Origin: Methylosinus trichosporium OB3b
GTDB taxonomy: Bacteria > Pseudomonadota > Alphaproteobacteria > Rhizobiales > Beijerinckiaceae
Direction of reading: 5' to 3'
DNA length: 64,000 nucleotides
Assembly: GCF_002752655.1 (NCBI RefSeq)
Contig: NZ_CP023737.1
Location: forward strand, 1,426,001 to 1,490,000
In this document: positions 1 through 7,387 of the stretch, piece by piece
How positions within the stretch are numbered: position 1 is the stretch's first letter
How the letters are laid out: each line of letters starts with the position of its first letter
Made by a program: the position numbers and the translations under genes
The notes under the pieces: generated by a model
Databases searched by the model: none
What the model was told of the DNA's origin: nothing
What the model saw: only the letters and a program-made list of their open reading frames with translations

Positions 1-521
<521 letters not shown>

Positions 522-594
522 CTAAGCGGCCATTCGCCCGCCGTCAAAGGGCGCAGAGAATTCGCCCGCCGCCGAGGGCCGAATCCCGCCGTCC

Positions 595-948
595 TCACAG
601 GTGCGACAGGTCTCGAACGTCGAACCCGACGAGCGCGGCGAGCTTCGCCCGAACCTCAGAGAGGACTTCGTCGGGCGCCGTCTCGATCAACCCATGGAGG
701 CGCATCGAACGATCGACCGCCCGTATCTGGTCGACGAGAACGGCGCCTTTGGTCCTCATGCCTCGCGGCAACGCGACGTTGAACGGCCATTCTCGCATAT
801 TCGAGGTCACGGGGCAGATGATCGCCCGTGCAGAAATCTCGTGATAGGATCGATCCGACAGGACCAGCGCGGGACGCCGCCCTGCCTGCTCTCGCCCGCG
901 CACCGGGTCGAGCTCGGCCCAGACGATGTCACCGGCCGTCGGAATCAT
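595..948 (-). CDS. mazF: MazF/PemK-family mRNA interferase toxin
   Basis: Predicted sequence-specific endoribonuclease toxin of a type II toxin-antitoxin pair, 117 aa, the normal size for MazF. The N-terminal GDIVWAELDPVRGREQAG followed by RRPALVLS is the classical MazF/PemK signature, and LVDQIRAVD matches the conserved strand that follows in E. coli MazF (ADQVKSI). The start overlaps the end of the antitoxin gene by 20 bp, so the two are translationally coupled. The module sits between ilvN and ilvC on the operon strand. The exact recognition sequence cannot be read from the protein. Confidence 0.93.
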   Translation of the reverse strand: MIPTAGDIVWAELDPVRGREQAGRRPALVLSDRSYHEISARAIICPVTSNMREWPFNVALPRGMRTKGAVLVDQIRAVDRSMRLHGLIETAPDEVLSEVRAKLAALVGFDVRDLSHL

Positions 949-1255
949 CTTTTTCCTTTGCCGTTGCGACGCGCCCGGGCTGTTCCCGCGAGTAGTCGTC
1001 CTCGATGATCTCGGCCCCGACGTCCGGTCCCCAATCCTCGAGCGGCGGCTCGTTCTGCGGGCCGAGCCGCTTCATCTCGGCGACGAGGTCCTCGATCCGG
1101 TAAACGGGAAAGCGCGGGATGGGCTTGAGGCGCGCCTCGCGCCCTTCGAGCACCAGCTCCACCTCTTGACCCGGCTGCAGGCCGAGCTCCTCGACCAGAA
1201 CCTTGGGAAGACGCAACGCCGCGCTGTTCCCCCATTTGGCGACTTTGGCGCGCAT
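929..1255 (-). CDS. mazE: MazE/AbrB-type antitoxin
   Basis: Predicted DNA-binding antitoxin that neutralises the downstream MazF and represses its own promoter. The N-terminal 45 residues (MRAKVAKWGNSAALRLPK, then LQPGQEVELVLE) form a complete SpoVT/AbrB swapped-hairpin DNA-binding domain; the acidic C-terminal half (EEIIED-like, residues 70-108) is the usual toxin-binding tail. At 108 aa it is slightly longer than E. coli MazE. A strong GAGGAGG ribosome binding site precedes the ATG at 1253-1255. A perfect 19-bp palindrome lies immediately upstream. Confidence 0.92.
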   Translation of the reverse strand: MRAKVAKWGNSAALRLPKVLVEELGLQPGQEVELVLEGREARLKPIPRFPVYRIEDLVAEMKRLGPQNEPPLEDWGPDVGAEIIEDDYSREQPGRVATAKEKDDSDGR

Positions 1256-1273
1256 GGCTCGACCTCCTCGGTT

Positions 1274-1292
1274 GGATATACAATGTATATCC
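1274..1292. promoter_or_regulatory. mazEF operator palindrome
   Basis: Perfect inverted repeat GGATATACA-A-TGTATATCC, 19 bp, 18 bp upstream of the mazE start codon and just past the ilvN stop. It contains TATACA/TATAT hexamers usable as a -10 element on the minus strand, so repressor binding would block the promoter. Autoregulation by MazE is the family norm; assignment to this site is inference from position. Confidence 0.75.
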
Positions 1293-1311
1293 GCACCGCC
1301 CGCGCGTCCAC

Positions 1312-1863
1312 TCAGATCGGCTCCGGCCCCCGCGAGATCGCCGCGACGCCGGTGCGCGAGACCTCGACCAGCCCGATCGGGCGCATCAGCCCCACGAATT
1401 CGTCGATCTTGTCCGGCCTGCCGGTCAGCTCGAAAATGAAGCTCTCCGCCGTCGCATCGACCACGCGGGCGCGGAAGGCGTCGGCGATCTGCAGAGCGGC
1501 GGTGCGGTTCTCGCCCTTGCCGCGCACCTTGACCATGGCCAGCTCGCGCTCCAGCGAGCGCGCCGAGACGGTGAGGTCGGTCACCTTGTGGACTGGCACG
1601 AGACGCTCGAGCTGATGCTGAATTTGCTCGATCGTCTCCGGCGTGCCCGAGGTCACCACGGTGATGCGCGACAAATGCTCGGCATGGGCGACCTCGGCCA
1701 CCGTCAGGCTCTCGATGTTATAGCCGCGCCCCGAGAACAGGCCGACGACGCGCGCCAGCACGCCCGGCTCATTGTCGACCAGAACCGAGAGCGTGTGCGT
1801 CTCGACATTGGACCGCGCCGACGGCGAGGAATAGGGCGAGGGTGGAGAGATGGGAGCGTTCAT
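1312..1863 (-). CDS. ilvN: acetolactate synthase small (regulatory) subunit
   Basis: Regulatory subunit of acetohydroxyacid synthase; binds valine through an ACT domain and controls the catalytic subunit encoded just upstream. 183 aa. The ACT domain is residues 23-95 (HTLSVLVDNEPGVLARV, FSGRGYNIESLTV), followed by the second regulatory domain with VRGKGENRTAALQIADAF and FELTGRPDKIDEFV. The N-terminal 20 residues are Ser/Pro-rich and not conserved. It is transcribed with ilvI from the attenuated promoter at 3928-3956; the 93-bp gap between the genes is filled by an inverted repeat. Also written ilvH in genomes where the large subunit is called ilvI. Confidence 0.95.
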   Translation of the reverse strand: MNAPISPPSPYSSPSARSNVETHTLSVLVDNEPGVLARVVGLFSGRGYNIESLTVAEVAHAEHLSRITVVTSGTPETIEQIQHQLERLVPVHKVTDLTVSARSLERELAMVKVRGKGENRTAALQIADAFRARVVDATAESFIFELTGRPDKIDEFVGLMRPIGLVEVSRTGVAAISRGPEPI

Positions 1864-1876
1864 GTGTCTGTTTCCA

Positions 1877-1951
1877 GCGAGTAGCGAATAGCGAGTAGCG
1901 AATAGTCGAATTCGGAACAGCTCTATTCGCTACTCCCTATTCGCTATTCGC
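1877..1951. repeat. 29-bp inverted repeat between ilvI and ilvN
   Basis: Left arm 1877-1905 is built from two GCGAGTAGCGAATAG-like units; right arm 1923-1951 is its reverse complement with 2 mismatches; the loop is 17 nt. The hairpin would fill almost the whole 93-bp gap between ilvI and ilvN and could stabilise or pause the transcript, or simply be a mobile palindromic element. No T-run, so not a classical terminator. Confidence 0.8.
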
Positions 1952-1956
1952 CCTTC

Positions 1957-3729
1957 TCACACCAGCATCTTGCCCTTCTCGTCGATGATCGAGCCGAGCT
2001 CGACGCCGGCGTCGTCGCCGAGATCGGCGAGCAGCATGTCGTTATGCGCCTTGCCCGACGGGATCATCGGGAAGCAATTCTCGTTTTTCTCGACGAGACA
2101 ATCGAAGATCACCGGCCCGTCATAGTCGATCATCTCGAGAATCGCGCTATCGAGCTCCGCCGGGTCCGAGCAGCGGATGCCCTTGCCCCCGAAGGCTTCG
2201 GCGAGCTTCACGAAATCGGGCAGCGCCTCCGAATAGGAGTGCGAGTAGCGCCCGCCGTGCAGCAGCTCCTGCCACTGGCGCACCATGCCCATATATTCAT
2301 TGTTGAGGATGAACACCTTCACCGGCAGCCGATATTGGATCGCCGTCGACATCTCCTGAATGTTCATCAGGATCGAGGCCTCGCCGGCGATGTCGACGAC
2401 CAGCGATTTCGGATGCGCGAGCTGCGCGCCGATCGCCGCCGGCAGACCATAGCCCATGGTGCCGAGCCCGCCGGAAGTCATCCAGCGATTGGGCTCGTCG
2501 AAATGATAATGCTGCGCGGCCCACATCTGATGCTGGCCGACTTCCGTCGTGATGTAGGGATCGCGATCCTTGGTGAGCGCATAGAGCCGCTGCACGGCGT
2601 ATTGCGGCTTGATCACCTTGTCCGAATTGCGGAAGGCGAGCGACTTGCGCTCGCGCCAATGGTCGATCGTCTTCCACCAGCCGTCGAGCGGCTGCTTCTC
2701 GGCGTGCATCGCCTCGGAGCGCCAGACGCGCACCAGACTCTCCAGCACATGGCCGCAGTCGCCGACGATCGGCAGATCGATCTTCACATTCTTATTGATC
2801 GAGGAGCGATCGATATCGATGTGGATCTTCTTCGAGCCGGGCGAGAAGGCGTCGAGCCGTCCGGTGATGCGATCGTCGAAACGCGCGCCGACGGCGATCA
2901 TCAGATCGCAATCATGCATCGCATTATTGGCCTCGAAGGTGCCGTGCATGCCGAGCATGCCGAGCCAATTGGGGCCGGAGCCCGGATAGGCGCCGAGGCC
3001 CATCAAGGTCGAGGTGATCGGAAAGCCGGTCAGCGACACCAGCTCGCGCAGCAGCGTCGAGGCCGCGGGACCGGAATTGATGACGCCGCCGCCGGTGTAG
3101 AAGATCGGCCGCTTGGCGGCGGCCATCATCTTCACGGCGCGGCGGATAGACTCCGTGTCGCCCTCGAGCTTGGGCTGATAGGTCTTGTGATGGACGTTGC
3201 GCGGGCCGGTATAGGTTCCGCTGGCGAATTGCACATCCTTGGGGATGTCGATGACCACAGGGCCCGGCCGCCCGCTCGAGGCGACATAGAAGGCCTCGTG
3301 CAGAATGCGCGGCAGATCGTCGACGCTCTTCACCAGATAATTATGCTTGGTGCAGTGACGGGTGATGCCGACCGTATCGCACTCTTGAAAGGCGTCCGAG
3401 CCGATGAGATGCGTCGGCACCTGGCCGGTGATGCAGACCACGGGAATGGAGTCCATCAGCGCATCGGTGAGGCCGGTGATGGTGTTGGTGGCGCCGGGTC
3501 CGGAGGTGACCAGCAGCACGCCGACCTTGCCGGAGGAGCGCGCATAGCCCTCGGCCGCATGGGCGGCGCCCTGCTCGTGGCGCACGAGAATGTGCTGCAC
3601 CTTCTCCTGGTGGAAGAGCGCGTCATAGATCGGAAGCACGGCGCCGCCGGGATAGCCGAAGATAATCTCGACGCCCTGATCCTTCAGGGCTTCGACGACC
3701 ATTTCCGCTCCGGTCATTTTTCTGGCCAT
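1957..3729 (-). CDS. ilvI: acetolactate synthase large (catalytic) subunit
   Basis: ThDP-, Mg- and FAD-dependent condensation of two pyruvates (or pyruvate plus 2-oxobutyrate), first common step of branched-chain amino acid synthesis. 590 aa from ATG 3729 (MARKMTGAEMVVEALKDQG), which has GGAG about 9 nt upstream; a GTG nine bases earlier is an alternative. Visible: FGYPGGAVLPIYD, the catalytic Glu context VRHEQGAAHAAEGYAR, LVTSGPGATNT, the central domain with TGGGVIN, and the ThDP motif GEASILMNIQEM ... FILNNEYMG. The usual GDG/GDA aspartate is Glu here (GEAS), which I recall from rhizobial homologues and do not read as a defect. Could equally be named ilvB. Confidence 0.96.
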   Translation of the reverse strand: MARKMTGAEMVVEALKDQGVEIIFGYPGGAVLPIYDALFHQEKVQHILVRHEQGAAHAAEGYARSSGKVGVLLVTSGPGATNTITGLTDALMDSIPVVCITGQVPTHLIGSDAFQECDTVGITRHCTKHNYLVKSVDDLPRILHEAFYVASSGRPGPVVIDIPKDVQFASGTYTGPRNVHHKTYQPKLEGDTESIRRAVKMMAAAKRPIFYTGGGVINSGPAASTLLRELVSLTGFPITSTLMGLGAYPGSGPNWLGMLGMHGTFEANNAMHDCDLMIAVGARFDDRITGRLDAFSPGSKKIHIDIDRSSINKNVKIDLPIVGDCGHVLESLVRVWRSEAMHAEKQPLDGWWKTIDHWRERKSLAFRNSDKVIKPQYAVQRLYALTKDRDPYITTEVGQHQMWAAQHYHFDEPNRWMTSGGLGTMGYGLPAAIGAQLAHPKSLVVDIAGEASILMNIQEMSTAIQYRLPVKVFILNNEYMGMVRQWQELLHGGRYSHSYSEALPDFVKLAEAFGGKGIRCSDPAELDSAILEMIDYDGPVIFDCLVEKNENCFPMIPSGKAHNDMLLADLGDDAGVELGSIIDEKGKMLV

Positions 3730-3795
3730 TCTCGTCACTCCGATCGGCTCATCAAAGTCGCGTCGACATCACAGTCGAGTGGGCTTGCGGGCAAT

Positions 3796-3816
3796 AAAAA
3801 AGGCCCCTGAGGGGCC
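3796..3816 (-). terminator. ilv attenuator terminator
   Basis: Read on the minus strand: a GGCCCC-TCA-GGGGCC hairpin (3802-3816) followed by six T (3796-3801). It lies between the leader peptide and ilvI, so it must act as a conditional terminator. An upstream alternative stem pairs GCGCTGG (within the leader peptide end) with CCAGCGC before the terminator, as expected for an attenuator. Confidence 0.85.
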
Positions 3817-3845
3817 TCGGGATAGCGCTGGCTGCGGAACTCGGG

Positions 3846-3896
3846 TCATCCCCGATCCGTCTCCAGCGCCCTGCTTACGAGAAGAATGCCGCCCAC
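3846..3896 (-). CDS. ilv operon leader peptide
   Basis: A 16-residue ORF, MGGILLVSRALETDRG, starting GTG at 3894-3896 with AAGGAG 8-9 nt upstream and ending TGA at 3846-3848. Four consecutive codons for Ile, Leu, Leu and Val are exactly the regulatory amino acids of the pathway encoded next. Placement between a consensus promoter and a factor-independent terminator is the standard architecture of transcription attenuation: ribosome stalling at scarce Ile/Leu/Val-tRNA would favour the antiterminator. Too short for routine gene callers. The function is inferred from composition and position. Confidence 0.82.
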   Translation of the reverse strand: MGGILLVSRALETDRG

Positions 3897-3927
3897 GGCT
3901 TCGCTCCTTCGAGAAATTTCGACCGGA

Positions 3928-3956
3928 ATGTTACGAGAGAAGCCGGGGCCGGTCAA
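3928..3956 (-). promoter_or_regulatory. ilvI promoter
   Basis: Minus-strand -35 TTGACC (3951-3956), 17-bp spacer, -10 TAACAT (3928-3933), a near-consensus sigma70-type promoter 32 bp before the leader peptide start. Confidence 0.8.
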
Positions 3957-4029
3957 GCCGCTGCCGCGATTTGCTCGCGGCGTCTCGATTGCGACCAACG
4001 GCCCGGCCACTCATCTCTCCCCGCGAGCG

Positions 4030-5303
4030 CACGGCTGTCCGGGGAAAATCAGGCATAGGCGAGCTCCAGCTGCCTCGGCGATATGCGCCGCCGCGCGGCC
4101 TGATATTTGGGCGGCGGCCGTTCGAGTCTGTCGATCGGTCGCCGCTCGAACAGAAACCTGCCGGCGAGCTCCGAGAACCGCAGATGCGCGAGTTCGATAT
4201 CGTGGCGGTGGGCGGCGATGCGCAGCAGCACGAAAGCGATCATCGCCGCGATCAGCTGCAGCCGCACGGCGTTCTCGTTTTCGCCGAGAAACTTGCGGAT
4301 GTTGAGATGCTGCTTGATCCAGCGGAACAGCAGCTCTATGGCCCAGCGCGCCTTGTAGAGCGGTCGTTGGTGATCACGACGATCAGCTGCGGCTTGCCGT
4401 CCTTCAGCGCATCGCGTTGAATATGAAGGCGACGCAGCGGCATGGGCAGTTTCGAGTCGCCCTTGCTGGCGAGCTCGACCTCGCAATCCCTGAGCACGGT
4501 GTAGCCTTCGCCGCGCGTCTGCGGCATCTCCCGATCCGCGAGGTCGGCGAGGCGGGTGTTGCTCTTGGGGCGCGTGACGAACAAGGCTCGGGCCTCGTGA
4601 ATGTCCCTCCACCATTTGAAATCATAATAGCCCTTGTCGAAGACATAGGTCGCGCCGGCCTCGATCGGCGTCTTCTTGCCGATCTCGACATCGTTGACAT
4701 TGGCGGGCGTGACCTCGACGCAGAAGGGGCGGTCGACCCCGGGATCGTAGACGACGTGCATCTTCATGCCGTGGATGCGGCCGTTCGAGCGGGCGAAGTC
4801 GTGGAATTTGCTCAACGGGATAGGCGTCGAATCGATGAGGCGCAGCAGCTCGGCGCCGTCGCGGCGCGTTCTGCGGTCGAGTTCGCAGGAGAGGCGCGCG
4901 AACAGATCGGCGAAGACGCCGACGGGCCGGCGCGCATTGGCTTCGGCGAGGGTGGAGCGGGCGATCCTGCGGACGCCGAGGTGATAATGGGAGCCGCTGT
5001 TGGCGTTGAAGGCGGCCTCGAGGCTGCGCAGGCTCGTTTCGCCGCCGAGCTGAGCGGCGATCAGGACGACGAGATGATCCCAGCTCTTGAAGGATTTGTC
5101 GTAGGCGTCGCCCTTGTGGCGCGCGACGATTTGGCCGAACGCGCGACGATCGATCGGCTTGAGCAAGTCGACAAAAACGCTATTCTGGAAGCGCATGTCT
5201 GGTCCTTTATTTTCCAGTCTCGACAACCGGAAAATACCCCGAAACCTTCGGAAGTACCAGGCATGCGCCCGCGACTTATCGACTCATTCCCCGGACAGCC
5301 GTG
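4030..5303 (-). mobile_element. IS4-family insertion sequence with terminal repeats and target duplication
   Basis: 1274-bp element bounded by perfect 16-bp inverted repeats CACGGCTGTCCGGGGA (4030-4045 and, inverted, 5288-5303). It is flanked by a perfect 9-bp direct repeat CCGCGAGCG (4021-4029 and 5304-5312), the target-site duplication. Removing the element restores a palindrome of the CTCTCCC...GGGAGAG type, so it landed in an intergenic palindromic repeat between prfC and the ilv promoter. The single transposase gene is damaged, so the copy is probably non-autonomous. Confidence 0.9.
4049..5196 (-). pseudogene. IS4-family transposase, frame-disrupted
   Basis: DDE transposase of the IS4 family that starts MRFQNSVFVDLLKPIDRR (ATG 5196). 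The first frame covers the N-terminal DNA-binding region, the first catalytic Asp (LRLIDSTPIPLS) and second Asp (YVFDKGYYDF), and reads to VVITND. It then runs out of frame to a stop at 4336-4338. The last part, PLYKARWAIELLFRWIKQHL with the catalytic Glu and the Y-(2)-R-(3)-E-(6)-K signature, is in another frame and ends at 4049. About ten residues expected between ITND and LYK in relatives are absent, so a small deletion not divisible by three is the likely lesion. Programmed frameshifting is unlikely because conserved residues are missing. Confidence 0.85.
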
Positions 5304-5353
5304 CCGCGAGCGGGAGAGGAGCGCCGTCTGCGCGAAATACCAGCGGCGCCGGC

Positions 5354-5393
5354 AGCCCCTCTCCCCGCCTGCGGCGAGAGGTGAGGTGAGGGG
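5354..5393. repeat. palindromic intergenic repeat near IS
   Basis: GCCCCTCTCCCCGCC followed by GGCGAGAGGTGAGG and GGGGC, an imperfect stem of the same CTCTCCC/GGGAGAG type found at the IS target and at 26187 and 31957. It lies 3' of prfC. Confidence 0.5.
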
Positions 5394-5496
5394 CGCGGGA
5401 GGCGTCGCGACGTCTCGAACGAAATTTACAGCCGAGACTCACATCGCAGAAGCGCCGGGACATTTCACGTGGGGACGAGCATCACGCCCCCCGCCG

Positions 5497-7131
5497 TCAC
5501 CCCTTCCCCGCCGCGCTCTTCTGATAATCCTTCACATCGGAGAACACGACCGCCGGATGCCGCTCCGCGTCATAGCGCAAGGAAAACTCGCTCGGCGACA
5601 TGAACACCGGCGCGCCGTCCAGATCCTCGGCCATGGACGAGCCATGCGAGTCGATGAAGCTCTTCAAGGCGACGGGATCGCTGGACGTGACCCACCGGCA
5701 GATCGAGAAGCGCGAGGTCTCATATTTGGCGTCGAGCCCATATTCGGCCTCGAGCCGCGTCGCCAGCACGTCGAGCTGCAGCGCGCCGACGACGCCGACG
5801 AGCGCGCCGGAGCCGTCATTGGGCAGGAACAGCTGCACCACGCCCTCCTCGGCGAGCTGGCGCAGCGCCTCGCGCAGCTTCTTGGCCTTCATCGCGTCGG
5901 AGATGACGATGCGGCGCAGGATTTCCGGCGCGAAGCTCGGCACGCCGCGGAAGGAGATGTCCTCGCCCTCGGTGAGCGTGTCGCCGATGCGCAAGACGCC
6001 GTGATTGGGAATGCCGACCACATCGCCGGCGAAGGCTTCATCCGCGATGGAGCGGTCGCGGGCGAAGAAGAATTGCGGCGCGTTGAGGCTCATCATCTTG
6101 CCCGTCCGCACGATCTTCGCCTTCATGCCGCGCGTGAGCCGACCCGAGCAGACGCGCATGAAGGCGATGCGGTCGCGGTGGTTCGGGTCCATATTCGCTT
6201 GAATCTTGAACACGAAGCCGGTCATCTTCGGCTCCGCCGGGGCGACGGCGCGCTTGTCCGCCTCCTGCCCTCGCGGGCTCGGCGCATATGCGGCCATCGC
6301 GTCGATGAGATCGCGCACGCCGAAATTGCGCAGCGCGCTGCCGAAGAACACCGGCGTCAGATGCCCTTCGCGAAAGGCCGCGAGCTCGAAAGGCTTGCAG
6401 CCCTCCTCCGCCAGCATCGCCTCCTCCTGCCAGGCCGCGACGTCATGGGCGGGCAGCAGAGCGGTGAGCGCCGGGTCCTCGAGCCCGCCGACCGGCATGG
6501 GCTCGGCGTCGGAATCGACCTTGCGCACGGTCTTGGCTCCGAAGCGATAGGTGCCGGCGAAGCTGCGGCCGGAGCCGATGGGCCAGGTGACGGGCGCCGT
6601 GTCGAGCGCCAGCGTCTTCTCGATCTCGTCGAGCAGCGAGAACGGATCGCGGCACTCGCGGTCGAGCTTGTTGATGAAGGTGACGATCGGAATGTCGCGC
6701 AGCCGGCAGACCTCGAACAATTTGCGCGTGCGCGCCTCGATGCCCTTGGCGGCGTCGATCACCATCACCGCGGCGTCCACCGCCGACAGCGTGCGATAGG
6801 TGTCCTCGGAAAAGTCCTCATGGCCGGGCGTGTCGAGCAGATTGAAGACGCAGCCGCCATATTCGAAGGTCATCACCGAGGTGACGACGGAAATGCCGCG
6901 CTCGCGCTCTATGCTCATCCAGTCGGAGCGTGTCTGCTGCGCGTTGCGCTTGGCCTTCACCGCGCCGGCGAGCTGAATGGCGCCGCCGAACAGCAGCAGC
7001 TTCTCGGTGAGCGTGGTCTTGCCGGCGTCCGGATGGGAGATGATGGCGAAGGTGCGCCGCCGCGAGATGGGATCGCTCGGCTGAGGCGTGGTCACGGCTT
7101 TGGCTCGCTCGGATGAATGGATCGTCGGCAC
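5497..7131 (-). CDS. prfC: peptide chain release factor 3
   Basis: GTPase that removes RF1/RF2 from the ribosome after termination. 544 aa if GTG 7131 is used; an in-frame GTG at 7095 gives MTTPQPSDPISRRRTFAIIS, closer to the E. coli N-terminus, and either is possible. G motifs: HPDAGKTTLTEK (G1), the ERERGISV switch region (G2), DTPGHEDF (G3), NKLDRE (G4). The RF3-specific KLLLFGGAIQLAGAVK and C-terminal domains with FQANMDP-like FKIQANMDPNHRDR follow. Single gene, with no partner within 250 bp on its strand; the IS and repeats lie downstream. Confidence 0.96.
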   Translation of the reverse strand: MPTIHSSERAKAVTTPQPSDPISRRRTFAIISHPDAGKTTLTEKLLLFGGAIQLAGAVKAKRNAQQTRSDWMSIERERGISVVTSVMTFEYGGCVFNLLDTPGHEDFSEDTYRTLSAVDAAVMVIDAAKGIEARTRKLFEVCRLRDIPIVTFINKLDRECRDPFSLLDEIEKTLALDTAPVTWPIGSGRSFAGTYRFGAKTVRKVDSDAEPMPVGGLEDPALTALLPAHDVAAWQEEAMLAEEGCKPFELAAFREGHLTPVFFGSALRNFGVRDLIDAMAAYAPSPRGQEADKRAVAPAEPKMTGFVFKIQANMDPNHRDRIAFMRVCSGRLTRGMKAKIVRTGKMMSLNAPQFFFARDRSIADEAFAGDVVGIPNHGVLRIGDTLTEGEDISFRGVPSFAPEILRRIVISDAMKAKKLREALRQLAEEGVVQLFLPNDGSGALVGVVGALQLDVLATRLEAEYGLDAKYETSRFSICRWVTSSDPVALKSFIDSHGSSMAEDLDGAPVFMSPSEFSLRYDAERHPAVVFSDVKDYQKSAAGKG

Positions 7132-7249
7132 CGCCCTTTAAGGGCATTTGCCGCGCAGGGCCAGCGGCATGTGCCGCGGAGACTGTCGGCGAGGCCGCTC
7201 TGTCGCCGCAATCAGCGGCTTCCCTGGCCGGGCGCCGAGACGGAAAAGG

Positions 7250-7330
7250 CGGCGTGATCGCGAGAAGCGATGAAGCAATCGAGGGGCCGCCCCACGGCTT
7301 CTGGACCGCTTGGAGCGCTCGCGAAGACGG
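7250..7330. repeat. degenerate copy of TTGCGAG dispersed repeat
   Basis: GCGTGATCGCGAGAAGCGATGAAGCAATC followed by CCGCCCCACGGCTTCTGGACCGCTTGGAGCGCTCGCGA resembles the better copies at 16481 and 29095 (GTGATTGCGAGAAGC, CCCCACGGCT, GGATTGCTTCG). It fills the 250-bp gap between the divergent prfC and asparagine-synthetase-like genes. Confidence 0.55.
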
Positions 7331-7387
7331 ACGCGCGCAGCGCCTCGCCTCTAATTTGTTTCGTGAATTATTGCAGAGACTTCGAGA

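Noticed and set aside
2381..2400. Loss of the Mg-binding Asp in the ThDP motif of acetolactate synthase (GEAS)
   Set aside because: Glu at this place is, as far as I recall, normal for rhizobial-type enzymes; not evidence of inactivity.
2044..3810. A 588-codon open frame opposite ilvI
   Set aside because: Shadow of the strongly supported ilvI coding strand.
4336..4380. Programmed frameshift in the IS transposase
   Set aside because: About ten conserved residues are missing at the frame change and no slippery A/T run is present; a deletion fits better.
4417..7116. An 899-codon open frame on the plus strand opposite prfC and the transposase
   Set aside because: Antisense shadow of GC-rich coding DNA; composition rich in His/Arg/Gly/Ala with no domain, and it crosses two unrelated genes and an IS.
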